From contig JAQVHS010000005.1 of NCBI GenBank assembly GCA_028696075.1, forward strand, positions 70,656-134,655: a stretch of 64,000 bases of DNA, written 5' to 3'. This DNA is from Candidatus Gastranaerophilales bacterium (lineage in GTDB: Bacteria; Cyanobacteriota; Vampirovibrionia; Gastranaerophilales; JAILCC01). This document shows positions 1-9,401 of this stretch, in pieces. The notes beneath the pieces are model-generated. The model was not told where the DNA came from. It saw only the letters and a list, made by a program, of their open reading frames with translations, and did no database searches. Positions within the stretch are counted from its first letter, which is position 1, and each line of letters opens with the position of its first letter. The translations under genes were made by a program, and so were the position numbers.

Positions 1-1
1 T

Positions 2-553
2 AAAATCGCCAAAGAAGACGCCTCACAAGCACAGGTTATTCAGGCATGGTTTGGACCGACACTGATTAATGAAGATTTTCCCGCTTTTATGGTTTTAAAT
101 ACCCTCTTGGGTGCAGGCGGGTTGAGTTCACGCTTGTTTTTGGAACTGCGTGATAAAAAAGGTCTTGCTTATGTTGTAAGAAGCAATATAGACGGTATGA
201 AATATGCGTCAACATTCAGTATTTATATCGCAACAGAGCCTAAAAATATACGAGTAGCGCTTGAAGGGTTTAAAGAAGAAATCGGCAAAGTCCAAAACAC
301 GCCTGTTTCACAGGAAGAGCTTGAAGGGGCTAAAAATAACATAACAGGCAAAAGAGCCTTCTTACATGAAACAAATTCGCAGCAGTCATACTACCTCGGG
401 TACTATGAATTGTTAGGGCTAGGGGCAGAGTTTGATGAGCATTTAAATGAAAAAATTAATGCAATAACCCCTCAAGACGTTCAAAACATTGCAAAAAAAT
501 ATCTTAGTGAAAAATCGGTTATCTCGCTGCTTGCACCTAAGGATTATTTATAA
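2..553 (+). CDS. M16 family zinc peptidase, C-terminal part (5' end outside window)
   Basis: The frame is open from base 2 to the TAA at 551-553, so the gene enters from the left edge and only about 183 C-terminal residues are seen. The stretch GGLSSRLFLELRDKKGLAY matches the conserved C-terminal domain of M16 (insulinase/pitrilysin, processing-peptidase-like) proteins, in which a non-catalytic half closes over the substrate. The HxxEH zinc motif should lie in the missing N-terminal half. It cannot be told whether this is the catalytic partner or a non-catalytic one of a PqqL/YmxG-like pair. The gene converges on the GIY-YIG gene, 14 bases away. Confidence 0.85.
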   Translation, partial: KIAKEDASQAQVIQAWFGPTLINEDFPAFMVLNTLLGAGGLSSRLFLELRDKKGLAYVVRSNIDGMKYASTFSIYIATEPKNIRVALEGFKEEIGKVQNTPVSQEELEGAKNNITGKRAFLHETNSQQSYYLGYYELLGLGAEFDEHLNEKINAITPQDVQNIAKKYLSEKSVISLLAPKDYL

Positions 554-567
554 AGGGGGCAATCCTT

Positions 568-822
568 TCACCTCTTAACCTTTATGAGCAGGTCTTTTTG
601 CTCTCTTGTTAAAGCTTTTATTCTAAGCTCTTCTTTCATTGCTTCTGATTTTGTAGCAAACTCCTGTGAATAGACAACTTTTACGGGTTTGAACGCACGG
701 GTGTATTTCGATGCTTTACCTTCAAGATGTTTTTTAAAACGTGCCTCGACATCATCCGTATAACCACAGTAATATGTGTTATTTTGGGTTAAAAGTATAT
801 ACACAAAGTAACTTTTAGGCAT
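568..822 (-). CDS. GIY-YIG domain protein (YhbQ/UPF0213-like)
   Basis: This is a small single-domain protein of 84 residues. It begins MPKSYFVYILL and carries YYCGYTDDVEARFKKHLEGK, the GIY-YIG nuclease signature in its YhbQ-like form. Such stand-alone proteins are putative DNA- or RNA-processing endonucleases without an agreed role. The ATG at 822 is chosen over the upstream one at 840 because the family begins just before the VYIL strand and a GAGGA lies 11 bases upstream. It overlaps the end of the dihydrouridine synthase gene by 8 bases, so the two are probably co-translated. The last codons lie in a short stretch (564-581) that resembles words of the intergenic repeats elsewhere in the window. 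Confidence 0.8.
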   Translation of the reverse strand: MPKSYFVYILLTQNNTYYCGYTDDVEARFKKHLEGKASKYTRAFKPVKVVYSQEFATKSEAMKEELRIKALTREQKDLLIKVKR

Positions 823-1786
823 TTTGTCTAATTTCCTCATAAACCTTCAAAATCTCATCAAAAGTGGGGATTTTCACTAATCTGTCACGATATGCCGCTG
901 CGCCCCTGATATTTCTTATGTAATGAGAGTGAAATTTCCTCATAAACCTGACGGCATGAGGCTCTGAACGGTAAAAAATCTCCCGTTCAAAATGCTTTAT
1001 AAGAATGTCGATACGCTCATTCAAAGAAGGTTCGCTCAAAATTTCACCGGTTTTAAAATAATGCTCTATTCTTGCTATAAGACCCGGGTCGCCTATAATT
1101 CCCCTGCCTATGGCTACTCCGCTGCAATTTGAGAGTTTTTGGCATTCAATGGCGTCTTGCGTTGAATTTATATCACCATTGGCGAAAACAGGGATGCTGA
1201 CCTCGTCTGTCAATTCCTTTATTGCTGCCCAATCCGCTTTGCCTGAATACATTTGACTACGTGTTCTGGCATGAAGCGTAATCATATCTGCGCCGGCATC
1301 TTGCATAAGCTTGCCGAATTCGACGTAATTTTTGGAGTTGTTATCCCAGCCGAGTCTGAATTTAACGCTTAAAGGCACGTCAATCACGTCTTTTACCGCT
1401 CTTACTATATCAAATGCCAATTGAGGATTTTTCATCAAAGCTGAACCGTCCTGATTTTTGACGATTTTATTTACGGGGCAGCCCATATTAATATCAATCA
1501 TATCAGCTCTTGAGAGAATTTTTTTGGCTGCTTTTGCCATAATATCGGGCTTGTGTCCTGAAAGCTGGTATGCAACAGGGTGTTCAAAATCTTCGCAATG
1601 CAAAATTGATTGTTCCTTGTTCCACAAAACAGCCTCTGAACTCAGCATTTCCGTGGTAAGCAGACAATCAGGCGACAATTCCCTTACAATCTGCCTGAAG
1701 GCGGCATCCGTTACTCCTGCCATAGGAGCAAGTGAAACTTTTGAATTTAATTTTAGTATTCCTGCTTCCAAACTGTTTTTATACAT
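815..1786 (-). CDS. dusB: tRNA-dihydrouridine synthase (DusB-like)
   Basis: This FMN-dependent enzyme reduces uridines in the tRNA D-loop to dihydrouridine. Seen in order: APMAGVTDAAFR (FMN-binding start of the barrel), INMGCPVNKIVKNQDGSALM with the catalytic cysteine, VKFRLGWD, HARTRSQMYSGKADW, FANGDI and AIGRGIIGDPGLI (phosphate-binding end). About 323 residues is normal for the family. The start at 1786 leaves about 20 residues before APMAG, as in relatives, and lies just after the TAA of the upstream TPR gene, which suggests translational coupling. An in-frame ATG at 1819 would overlap the TPR gene by 32 bases. Neither start has a clear Shine-Dalgarno sequence. Confidence 0.9.
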   Translation of the reverse strand: MYKNSLEAGILKLNSKVSLAPMAGVTDAAFRQIVRELSPDCLLTTEMLSSEAVLWNKEQSILHCEDFEHPVAYQLSGHKPDIMAKAAKKILSRADMIDINMGCPVNKIVKNQDGSALMKNPQLAFDIVRAVKDVIDVPLSVKFRLGWDNNSKNYVEFGKLMQDAGADMITLHARTRSQMYSGKADWAAIKELTDEVSIPVFANGDINSTQDAIECQKLSNCSGVAIGRGIIGDPGLIARIEHYFKTGEILSEPSLNERIDILIKHFEREIFYRSEPHAVRFMRKFHSHYIRNIRGAAAYRDRLVKIPTFDEILKVYEEIRQNA

Positions 1787-1787
1787 T

Positions 1788-3923
1788 TTATTTAATTTGA
1801 GATAACCTTTGTTTTGCATATTTTACATATTCATCGTTAGAATTTCCTGAAAGTTCAACAAATTTTTGATACATTTTTTTAGCTTCAACATAATTTTTCA
1901 AAGCGTCATAATCCAGCGCTATTGAATAGTATGCCATATGTAAATCGGGGATAAGCGAAACAGCTTTTTTATAATCTGTTATTGCTTGAGCGGGTTTACT
2001 CTGAACATCATAAACCATTCCCCTGTAATAATATGCGTAACCGTTTTCAGGACTTAGAGTAATAGCGGCGTTTAACATAGTCAACGCTTCCGTATAGGAA
2101 TTCTTATCAAATAATTCCACGGCTTTATTCATTTTTTCTTCACTTTGAGCAAATTTGACGGTTTTTAGAGCATCCTGAATATCGGGATTTATATTATCCA
2201 AAGAGGCTGCTTTTTTCAAAGAAGCTTCGGCTTTTGCATAATCTTTTTTATAATAGTATGCTAAGCCTAAAAAATAGTGCGCATTAGGATTTGAAGGGTC
2301 CATAGCGGCAACTTTTAAATAGTTTGCTATGGCATCATCATATTTTTCCATCGCCTGATAACAAGCCCCTATTCCTAAATAAACATCTTCTGTGGGTTCA
2401 GAAATAGAGCGGTATATATCAATTGCTTCCTGATATTGCTTTTTATCATATAATTCCGCCGCTTTATCCATTTTGGAAAAAGATACTTCCGCATTAAAGT
2501 CCTCAAGCATTTGAACAATTCTTTTATCGGACGGCAAGACAGACTTTGCCGTCTGCAGCTCTTCAATAGCTTTAGCGGTGTTATTTTGGGATTTATAAAT
2601 CGCGGCTATATTCAAATAAGCATCCGCTGATTTATTGTTAAGCCTTAAAGCTTTTTGGTAATACGAGAGGGCTTCATTGTACCTTTTATTCTGATGAAGC
2701 ATATAAGCAAATTCATACTGTATAGTATAATCATTCGGATTTTTTGCCGCAAGGTCATACATGTTATTTAAGGCAGCTTCTGTGGGCATTTCTTTAATAG
2801 TGGTAATGATATCTTCTTTTATTTGTGAGTTATTGGGGTTAGAAGCCAAAAGCGTTTTATAAATATCTATTGCTCCGGCTTTTTGCCCGCTTTTTCTTAA
2901 TGCACTTGCTTTGTAAGAATTAGCCAAAACATCATTGGGATTGGCTTTCAAGACAGAGTCATAAATAGCGAGCGCATCTTGCAAATTTCCCTGCTGTTGG
3001 TATAAAGTTGCCATATTTAAGCGTATCATTTGATTTTGAGGGTCGATTGTCTGAGCAAGTTTGTATTGGTTAAGAGCTTTGTCCAATAAGCCTTTTTCCT
3101 GATAAACCGCGCCTAAATTCATTTGTGCAACGGGGTCTTTTGGGTTTTGTCGGACTTTTTCACTCCAGATGGCTTCCAATTGCGCCAATGCATCGTCTTT
3201 GGTAGAGGGATTTTCCATTGCTATATCAAATTCTTTTACCGCCAAATCTATTTTGCCTAAAGCAAGCAGTACTCTTGCGAATTTCAAATGGGTATTGGGG
3301 TCTTTTAAATCAATAGCAAGCGCTTTATCATAATAAACAGCCGCGTTATAGTTATCACCGAGAATTTTTGTAATATCACCCATGGAAACATAGCTCTCAT
3401 AAGCAAAGTTTCTGTCTTGAGCTGCTGCTGCATATTCTACTACCGCAGGAATAAGTTCGCCTTTACCGCGCAGTTCTTTTGCTTTTTTCAAACGGGCTTG
3501 AGGCGATAAAGAAGCTTTTTGCACCTGCATAACAGAGGCAAGATTTTGTTCCGCTATTTTTATATTTTCATTTATAGTCGGAGAGTTCTCATAGTTTCCG
3601 TAATATTTTAGATAATAAATAGCGCTTCTATAGTCATTTGCGGCTTTTTCAAGGTCTGTTCCCTGATTATAATAATAAGTTCCTCTTGAGGTGTAAGCTA
3701 CGCATAAATTATTTCTCACAGAAGGTTCCGACGGGTTTTGTTTAAGCGCTTTTGTCAAACTTTCAATAGCTTTTGTGTATTCACGATTTTGGATAAATTC
3801 CATGCCCGCATCATAATGATTAATATTATCATTGTAACTTTGGACATATTCGTATGAAAACGCAGGCAAAGAAGCAATATTCAAACATATTAACAAAGCA
3901 GCTACGGCATAATTTTTTTTCAT
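1788..3923 (-). CDS. Secreted or periplasmic TPR protein
   Basis: The 711-residue protein starts with a signal peptide (MKKNYAVAALLICLNIASLPAFS, cleavage probably after AFS). Essentially all the rest is tetratricopeptide repeats, many with the W/A-G-Y-A pattern, for example NAHYFLGLAYYYKKDYAKAE and GYAYYYRGMVYDVQSKPAQA. TPR arrays are scaffolds for protein contacts, and nothing here points to an enzyme. The gene is 77 bases downstream of cheA and directly abuts dusB. Its substrate or partner cannot be read from the sequence. An envelope-assembly scaffold is a reasonable but untested guess. Confidence 0.85.
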   Translation of the reverse strand: MKKNYAVAALLICLNIASLPAFSYEYVQSYNDNINHYDAGMEFIQNREYTKAIESLTKALKQNPSEPSVRNNLCVAYTSRGTYYYNQGTDLEKAANDYRSAIYYLKYYGNYENSPTINENIKIAEQNLASVMQVQKASLSPQARLKKAKELRGKGELIPAVVEYAAAAQDRNFAYESYVSMGDITKILGDNYNAAVYYDKALAIDLKDPNTHLKFARVLLALGKIDLAVKEFDIAMENPSTKDDALAQLEAIWSEKVRQNPKDPVAQMNLGAVYQEKGLLDKALNQYKLAQTIDPQNQMIRLNMATLYQQQGNLQDALAIYDSVLKANPNDVLANSYKASALRKSGQKAGAIDIYKTLLASNPNNSQIKEDIITTIKEMPTEAALNNMYDLAAKNPNDYTIQYEFAYMLHQNKRYNEALSYYQKALRLNNKSADAYLNIAAIYKSQNNTAKAIEELQTAKSVLPSDKRIVQMLEDFNAEVSFSKMDKAAELYDKKQYQEAIDIYRSISEPTEDVYLGIGACYQAMEKYDDAIANYLKVAAMDPSNPNAHYFLGLAYYYKKDYAKAEASLKKAASLDNINPDIQDALKTVKFAQSEEKMNKAVELFDKNSYTEALTMLNAAITLSPENGYAYYYRGMVYDVQSKPAQAITDYKKAVSLIPDLHMAYYSIALDYDALKNYVEAKKMYQKFVELSGNSNDEYVKYAKQRLSQIK

Positions 3924-4000
3924 ATTAATATCCTCAACTAAATCCTACATCAAGTATAGCAAAATAATTGAATTTACGACATTACCATTGTAGTGATTTT

Positions 4001-7000
4001 TTAATTTTCTTCGTGGTGTAGTATTTCAAATACAGTTTTTAAAAAGTTTTTTTCCGAAAAATCTTTTTTAGATATAAATTCCTGTATGGCAAATTTTGTG
4101 CATTTTTCTCTATATTCTTTTGAATCAAAAGAAGAAAGAACTATTGTAGGGATGGAAATATTCTCTTTTTCAAGTTTTTCAAACAATTCCAATCCGTCCA
4201 TTTCAGGCATTTCCAGGTCGCTGATAAGCAAATCGATTTTTTCATGCAAGAGTATTTTATATGCTTCTAACCCGTTCACTGCTTGAACTACAGTATATCC
4301 TGCGGATTTTAATATATTTTTTTCCAATGAAATAGTAGTAACAGAGTCATCTGCTATTAAAATTGTTTTCTGCTTTATTTTTTTGATAGGAATAGCAAGC
4401 ATTTCCTTTGCTCGTGACAGTTCTTTGTTTTCGGTGGCGGATTTAATAATATCGCTTATGTTAAGCACCAGACAAACTTCGCCGCTGCTTAAAGACGCCA
4501 CTCCCGAGATATTTTTAACTTTTATCAAAGGCGCATCGAGTCTTTTCTGCAAAATTTCTTCGGTTCCCGTAAATGTGTCCACTTCAAGAGCAAGCATATT
4601 ATCCTCAAAATGTAAAAGAACTGCATTATATTTATCTTTTTCACTCAAAGTTGTATTTAGGGGATTAAGCAGTGCGGACAGATTTGCCAGAGGAACTGAT
4701 TTCCCGTCGTGAATAATATATTCTTTATTTTCCCGCTTAATTATATCTTCTTTTTTTAACACCATGGCAGAAATAATAAAATTAGAAGGTATTGCAAAAT
4801 TTTGGTTATCGGTTTTTATCAAAAATCCTTTTATCGTAGCTAAAGTAATAGGAATTTTTATCAAAATTTTAAACCCTTCTTCAGCTTTTGATTTTATTGA
4901 AACTTTGCCGTTAAGCTGGCTGATTTTTGTATGCACAACATCAAGCCCTACCCCTCTGCCGGAAAGCTCCGTTACGTTTTCTTCGGTAGAAAACCCCGGC
5001 CAAAATATTACGTTCATAAGCTGTGATTCGGTTAATCTTTCCAGCTCTTCTCTTGCTAAAATATTTTTTCTTAATATTTTTTCCTTAATTTTTTCCAAAT
5101 CAAGCCCTCTGCCGTCGTCGGTAATTTCAATATTAATTGCATTATCTGAATAATAGCAGCTTAAAACAATTTTCCCTGTGGGGTTTTTACCTGTTGCAAT
5201 TCTTTCTTCCGGCGTTTCTATCCCATGGTCCAGCGCATTTCTTATAATATGTATAAGCGGGGATTTAAGCTCTTCAATAATAGTTTTATCGGCGCTTGTT
5301 TCGCTGCCCGAGATGATTATTTCAGCCTGTTTATTGCTTGTTCGTGCAATATCCCTGACCATGCGCGGAAACATATGAAAAATAGTGGATAAAGGCAGCA
5401 CCCGTATAGTCTTTACCATATTTTCAATTTCATCCACCAAAAAGTTAAGGCGGGTGTCATCATTTTGGAGAGTTCTTTGTAATAAGCTTGTTTCATCAAT
5501 AAGCTCGTGGGTCTTTTCGTTTATTTTTTCAATATAGCTGCTAAAATTCTTGAGTATGTTAGTTCTGCCGGAGGTAAAGCTGTCAGAATAGAACTTTTTG
5601 TCAAAATATTTTATATAATTATATGACTTGATTACATCTTTTTGAATTTCCGTCATTTTTTTTATAACTTCGGCAATATGCTTAAGATGGCGTTTGTTTT
5701 TAATTTTCATAACAATAAGCTCTTCCACTTCATTTTCAAGCTTATCAAGTTTTTGGGTATCAACACGCAGTGTTTTAAATGTTTCTGCTTCATAGCCTTC
5801 AATAATTTCGTTGGTTTGGAGGAAGGTTGATTTGTTTGTTTTTATTATTCCGTTTGTTTCCTGAATTGCCGTTTGTTTAATGACTTCCTGTATTTGGTTG
5901 TCTTTATTCAACTCCAGCATTTGTTTAAGTATTGTAAGCCCCTGTTTAATTAATGTTATATCTTCCTCGGAGTTTTCATTATTCGCTATGGCAAATGCCG
6001 TATCTAAAGTCTTCTCTATTATTTTCACGGATTCCTGATCGGGAATAACTTTGAATTCTTTTATATATAACAGGATTTCTTTTACTAAAGAGAAAATCTC
6101 TTTAATTTCATCTTCTGCAACTTTTTTTGAAAAATCGTTCAGCAGCATAATTATTTCATTTACGGCTTCTGTTTGCTGATGTTTGTTATTTATATAAGCA
6201 ACATTGTGCATTATAATTTTTATTTTGGCGTCATCTAAAACATCGGTAGTTCCGTTGGAATTCTGTTTAATTGTAACAGAATCATCTTCTTTTTTTTCTT
6301 TTTCAAAAAATTTAATCGGGTTTAATCCGAGGTTATGAGCAATGGAGTTTGATAATTTAACAAGATTTTCTATTTCATTTCCAAGCGTATAGTATATTTC
6401 CTCATTTTTTTGCTGTTGATATTCATTGGCTAAAGAGAAAATTTCCGACAAAAAATAATCCAGTTTTCTATTGTCAATATTAGAAGCAAATTCCTGAATA
6501 CGGAACAATACGTTCAAGAAACTTTCCATTCTTTTATTCTGAAAATTCTTAATTAAAGAAGGTAAAAGTATTAATATATCAGCGAAAAGCTCGGGAGTTA
6601 AAATTCTTTCCTCAACTATTTGCGGCTCAGGCTTTTTTTTTTGAGTTAAAAGGTTGTTTTGAACTTCTTCAATTTCCTCGACAATCAAGTTGCTTAGAGG
6701 GTTTGGAACAGAAAGATTTTCCCGATTTATAGAGTTAATAATATCGGTTATACAATCAACCGCTTTGCAAAAAATATCAATAATAACAGAATCCAGCACA
6801 ATTATGCCGTCTTTTGCAAGACCCAGTAAATCTTCCATCTTATGTGCGATAGTCTGGACGGAATCAGCATTAACCATTCTCGCAGAGCCTTTAATACTAT
6901 GGGCTTCTCTAAAAAGCATAGAAATAAGTTCCATATTATCGGGTTCTTTTTCAAGGTCCAGCAGGCATTTGTCTATACTTGACAAATGTTCCAGCCCCTC

Positions 7001-7051
7001 TTCCTTAAAAATACGTAAAATTTCATCTAATTCTTCGGGAGAAAAATCCAT
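4001..7051 (-). CDS. cheA: Chemotaxis histidine kinase CheA, hybrid with C-terminal receiver
   Basis: The 1016-residue protein has an HPt domain (residues 1-105, phospho-acceptor His51 in REAHSIKGSA) and a long helical region of about 320 residues where other CheAs carry a P2 or further HPt domains. It then has a dimerisation region, an HATPase domain (N-box IIRNALDHGIE near 600-610, DDGRGLD, GRGVGLDVV near 699), a CheW-like domain (about 735-870) and a receiver domain (896-1016, acceptor Asp945 in LLISDLEMPEMDG, Lys995). CheA takes signals from chemoreceptors and phosphorylates CheY-type receivers. The fused-receiver form is typical of cyanobacterial Tax/Pil systems and of FrzE. It sits 10 bases downstream of the MCP gene, a clear operon. 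Confidence 0.92.
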   Translation of the reverse strand: MDFSPEELDEILRIFKEEGLEHLSSIDKCLLDLEKEPDNMELISMLFREAHSIKGSARMVNADSVQTIAHKMEDLLGLAKDGIIVLDSVIIDIFCKAVDCITDIINSINRENLSVPNPLSNLIVEEIEEVQNNLLTQKKKPEPQIVEERILTPELFADILILLPSLIKNFQNKRMESFLNVLFRIQEFASNIDNRKLDYFLSEIFSLANEYQQQKNEEIYYTLGNEIENLVKLSNSIAHNLGLNPIKFFEKEKKEDDSVTIKQNSNGTTDVLDDAKIKIIMHNVAYINNKHQQTEAVNEIIMLLNDFSKKVAEDEIKEIFSLVKEILLYIKEFKVIPDQESVKIIEKTLDTAFAIANNENSEEDITLIKQGLTILKQMLELNKDNQIQEVIKQTAIQETNGIIKTNKSTFLQTNEIIEGYEAETFKTLRVDTQKLDKLENEVEELIVMKIKNKRHLKHIAEVIKKMTEIQKDVIKSYNYIKYFDKKFYSDSFTSGRTNILKNFSSYIEKINEKTHELIDETSLLQRTLQNDDTRLNFLVDEIENMVKTIRVLPLSTIFHMFPRMVRDIARTSNKQAEIIISGSETSADKTIIEELKSPLIHIIRNALDHGIETPEERIATGKNPTGKIVLSCYYSDNAINIEITDDGRGLDLEKIKEKILRKNILAREELERLTESQLMNVIFWPGFSTEENVTELSGRGVGLDVVHTKISQLNGKVSIKSKAEEGFKILIKIPITLATIKGFLIKTDNQNFAIPSNFIISAMVLKKEDIIKRENKEYIIHDGKSVPLANLSALLNPLNTTLSEKDKYNAVLLHFEDNMLALEVDTFTGTEEILQKRLDAPLIKVKNISGVASLSSGEVCLVLNISDIIKSATENKELSRAKEMLAIPIKKIKQKTILIADDSVTTISLEKNILKSAGYTVVQAVNGLEAYKILLHEKIDLLISDLEMPEMDGLELFEKLEKENISIPTIVLSSFDSKEYREKCTKFAIQEFISKKDFSEKNFLKTVFEILHHEEN

Positions 7052-7061
7052 TTAATGCACC

Positions 7062-8093
7062 TTATTTTTCGTCTACTTCCTCTTTTAGAGAATTGGAAAT
7101 TTCCAATGTTTCTTTAACTACTTTAATCTTGTCCTGTAATTCAACGCTTGTTAATTCGAGGTTATTATTAATATTTTTTGTAGTTTGTGAAACATATTCC
7201 GCATTGTCTGACTGTACATTAAGCGAACTTACAATTCTGTAAATATCGTCAACCGTTTGGTTAATATTAACTTTTAATACATCAATATTTTCAGCAATTT
7301 TTTGGATAAGTTCGACCCCTATTTCCACTTCTTTAGAGCCTTCTTCTGCCGCCATTACCGTGGAGTTGGTAGCATTTTGTATTTCGCGAATCAGCTGAAT
7401 GATTTTAGAGGTAGCTTGTTTACTTTCATCGGCTAATTTACGAATTTCGCTTGCCACTACTGCAAAACCTTTCCCATGTTCGCCTGCGCGCGCTGCTTCA
7501 ACTGCCGCATTTAACGCAAGCATATTGGTTTGTTCCGCTATATCTTCAACCGTTCCTATATTATTGCCAATAAGCTGGGTCTGTTCCGATAATTCCAAAA
7601 TTAACTCTGCAATTATTTGAATTTTTTGTTTGATGGTGTACATTTTTTCAATATTCTGTTTAACAAATTCCTGCTCTTTTGTTGATACCATGAGCGTTTT
7701 TTGTGATTTTTCAACAACATTTTGTGCAATTTCTTTTGAATCAAACGCGTTAGATTTCAGCCCTTCCGAATAAAGCAAAACTTCATCTACAAGTTTTTTA
7801 TTCTTATCGATGAAATTCTCCTGCGACAGTACAACATCCAAAATCTCCGATGACACCAGTGATGAATTTACAATAACATTTTTCACATGTTTTGAAATTA
7901 CCGTAGAAAAGATATGTTCTACATACTGAAGAAATAAAATAATTATCACAGCACAAACAGTAATCACCGCGGTTAAAACAATTCCGAATATATTGTAAAA
8001 AAATAAACTTGCTGCAATAAGCCCCAGCAAAAGCAATTGTGAAAACTTGATTAAAAAATTAACTTGTTTTCTTAAACTCATATTCAAAAACAT
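7062..8093 (-). CDS. Methyl-accepting chemotaxis protein, short, membrane-bound
   Basis: Two adjacent hydrophobic segments in the first about 65 residues form a hairpin with almost no periplasmic loop. The rest is a cytoplasmic coiled coil with the conserved receptor tip: [40 protein letters not shown]. There is no recognisable ligand-binding domain and no clear HAMP, so it may sense something in the membrane or cytoplasm. An open frame reaches a TTG at 8129, but the ATG at 8093 is preceded by AGGAG at five bases' distance (8099-8103) and is the better start, giving 343 residues. It is followed by cheA 10 bases later. Confidence 0.9.
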   Translation of the reverse strand: MFLNMSLRKQVNFLIKFSQLLLLGLIAASLFFYNIFGIVLTAVITVCAVIIILFLQYVEHIFSTVISKHVKNVIVNSSLVSSEILDVVLSQENFIDKNKKLVDEVLLYSEGLKSNAFDSKEIAQNVVEKSQKTLMVSTKEQEFVKQNIEKMYTIKQKIQIIAELILELSEQTQLIGNNIGTVEDIAEQTNMLALNAAVEAARAGEHGKGFAVVASEIRKLADESKQATSKIIQLIREIQNATNSTVMAAEEGSKEVEIGVELIQKIAENIDVLKVNINQTVDDIYRIVSSLNVQSDNAEYVSQTTKNINNNLELTSVELQDKIKVVKETLEISNSLKEEVDEK

Positions 8094-8219
8094 TCTAGCT
8101 CCTAATTTTCCAAAACATAAATATAACAAAAGTATATTTTATTTAATCATACAACAATTTATCGCTTTTACTCAAGCTTTTATTATATAATTTATTATCA
8201 ATGAAGGGAAATAACAAGA

Positions 8220-8636
8220 ATGATTTTAGAAGGCGCTGCTTTATTAATAATAGCAAAATCAGACCCGGTTAAATATTTGCCGCAAAAAACCATGTATCCT
8301 TCAGGGGTTAAAGAAATAGATAAGTACAACCCTTATGCGAAGCCTGCAAGCAAAATGCCTTTATTTGCGCTTGAGCGGACTTTGGTCGACAAGGATAACC
8401 ACAGCGTTTTGCCGGGTCAATATTTGGCTGCGATTTCTAAAGATAAAAAGTATATTATGCTTTTTGCAAACGACCAAGTTGAAGGGGTGTTTTTGATAGA
8501 CAACTTTAACGTGCTTGAGAAACAATTAAAAGTGAACAGTGCGGTTTTGACGTTAAAAGCAAACGGTACCGTTGCCGAAATCAGAGTTTGTCAGGATATG
8601 TTTATTGCCACAGCGCAAATAAAACTTAACCCTTAA
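8220..8636 (+). CDS. Hypothetical protein, 138 residues
   Basis: I do not recognise this family. The N-terminus MILEGAALLIIAK is hydrophobic but too short for a confident membrane segment or signal peptide. The C-terminal half looks like a small beta fold (YLAAISKDKKYIMLFANDQ, VEGVFLIDNF, NSAVLTLKANGTVAEIRV). An AAGGGAA Shine-Dalgarno sequence lies 9 bases before the ATG, and a TATAAT at 8186-8191 could be its -10 box. It is divergent from the MCP gene and its last 11 bases overlap the end of the small convergent gene on the other strand. Confidence 0.7.
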   Translation: MILEGAALLIIAKSDPVKYLPQKTMYPSGVKEIDKYNPYAKPASKMPLFALERTLVDKDNHSVLPGQYLAAISKDKKYIMLFANDQVEGVFLIDNFNVLEKQLKVNSAVLTLKANGTVAEIRVCQDMFIATAQIKLNP

Positions 8637-8877
8637 ATGAAAAGGTATCGCAAATAAGCTTTTTGCCCTGTATTTTTCTTATATTCTTAAAGATAAAATT
8701 CAAAAATTTTGATTTTTCTGTTCGTTCAAGCTTTTTTAAAAGTACTGCTTTTTGTATCAAAAGTCTGTTATAGATAATATTAGCAATATCTGTTTGCAGT
8801 TTTTCCTTTCGCATTTGTTTTATGCGGTGATTCAAACACAAAATTTCTTTCTGCAAATTTTCTTTGGTATTATTCAT
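8626..8877 (-). CDS. Hypothetical small helical protein, 83 residues
   Basis: It is lysine-rich and predicted mostly helical (NLQKEILCLNHRIKQMRKEK, IQKAVLLKKLERTEK), possibly a short coiled coil. No family is recognised. The ATG at 8877 is preferred to the upstream TTG at 8883. The Shine-Dalgarno sequence is weak (AGGC). The amino-acid composition looks like real protein and it lies tail to tail with the preceding gene, but with no homology evidence it could be spurious. Confidence 0.5.
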   Translation of the reverse strand: MNNTKENLQKEILCLNHRIKQMRKEKLQTDIANIIYNRLLIQKAVLLKKLERTEKSKFLNFIFKNIRKIQGKKLICDTFSFKG

Positions 8878-8955
8878 ATACAAAGCCTAAATAGTAATGG
8901 GAGTATTGATACCATTATATTAAGTGTGTTTTAAAACTTTTACTTCCTCTGAATA

Positions 8956-9000
8956 GCGGATTTTTGCAAGGCTGACCGAACAAGGCGAGGGAATGCCGTC
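8956..9000. repeat. Dispersed repeat module A, copy 1
   Basis: This begins GCGGATTTTTGC and runs through GGCTGACCGAA to GGGAATGCCGTC. It is closely related to 27059-27105 and, in its core, to 27369-27397. It precedes the 131-bp element in the same order as at copy 2. Confidence 0.75.
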
Positions 9001-9091
9001 CAAGTGAGGAGAGTGGTGAAATGAAGCCTTTTGCTTTAGCAAAATGGCGGAATGAAATCCAAGCTCTACGAACTGCAAAAATTCAAGAAGC

Positions 9092-9222
9092 GGATTTTTG
9101 GGAGGGTGCCGTGTGAGGCAAAGCCGAACCCAACCCGTAAGAGCAATAGCCGAATTGAACGGAAACTTTTTCGTCAGAAAAATGTTGGAGTGAAATGGCA
9201 GGCTATGCACGCCCAAAAATCC
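9092..9222. repeat. 131-bp dispersed element with terminal inverted repeats, copy 1
   Basis: The ends are GGATTTTTGGG (9092-9102) and CCCAAAAATCC (9212-9222), an exact 11-bp inverted repeat. GTGC (9106-9109) and GCAC (9207-9210) extend the pairing inward. The inside is nearly identical to 27156-27286, which has exactly the same length. It may be a MITE-like or structured-RNA element. No transposase is present. A minus-strand open frame runs through it but is not credible as a gene. Confidence 0.85.
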
Positions 9223-9274
9223 AAGACAAGTATCGTTTTGTGAGAGGGGTAGACGCGCTGAAAAGCTTTTGTAC

Positions 9275-9280
9275 TATAAT
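9275..9280 (+). promoter_or_regulatory. Possible -10 box of the tRNA-Leu promoter
   Basis: TATAAT lies 41 bases before the mature 5' end of tRNA-Leu. The -35 region is not clear (nothing close to TTGACA 16-18 bases upstream). Confidence 0.35.
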
Positions 9281-9320
9281 AATGTTTAACAATCGTTGAA
9301 AATTTAATACCTATTTTGGT

Positions 9321-9401
9321 GTCGGTGTGGCGGAATGGTAGACGCATACGTTTCAGAGGCGTACGAGGAAACTCATGGGGGTTCAAGTCCCCCCACCGAC
9401 A
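9321..9401 (+). tRNA. tRNA-Leu (anticodon CAG)
   Basis: The acceptor arms GTCGGTG and CACCGAC pair perfectly. The anticodon stem TACGT/GCGTA encloses the loop TTCAGAG with anticodon CAG. A long variable arm (CGAG GAAA CTCA) marks class II leucine tRNA, and the T-arm is GGGGG TTCAAGT CCCCC. The total is 81 bases including discriminator A, and CCA is not encoded. The 3' end is repeated about 1.56 kb downstream, which marks it as an integration site. Confidence 0.95.

Larger units (their letters stand above)
8884..9320. other. Intergenic stretch filled by repeats and the tRNA promoter region
   Basis: About 440 bases without a credible protein gene. It holds repeat module A (8956-9000), a variable linker with no recognisable content, the 131-bp element (9092-9222) and the region upstream of tRNA-Leu. 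Confidence 0.7.

Noticed and set aside
1458-1805. Plus-strand open frame inside dusB
   Set aside because: It lies antisense to a gene with strong family motifs and has no supporting features.
3924-4000. Possible small gene or RNA between the TPR protein and cheA
   Set aside because: Only 77 AT-rich bases without a hairpin or open frame of interest.
8920-9216. Minus-strand open frame through the first 131-bp repeat (starts MGVHSLPFHS)
   Set aside because: It follows the repeat and reappears in the second copy at 26936-27280. Conservation reflects the DNA repeat, there is no Shine-Dalgarno, and the tails diverge outside the element.
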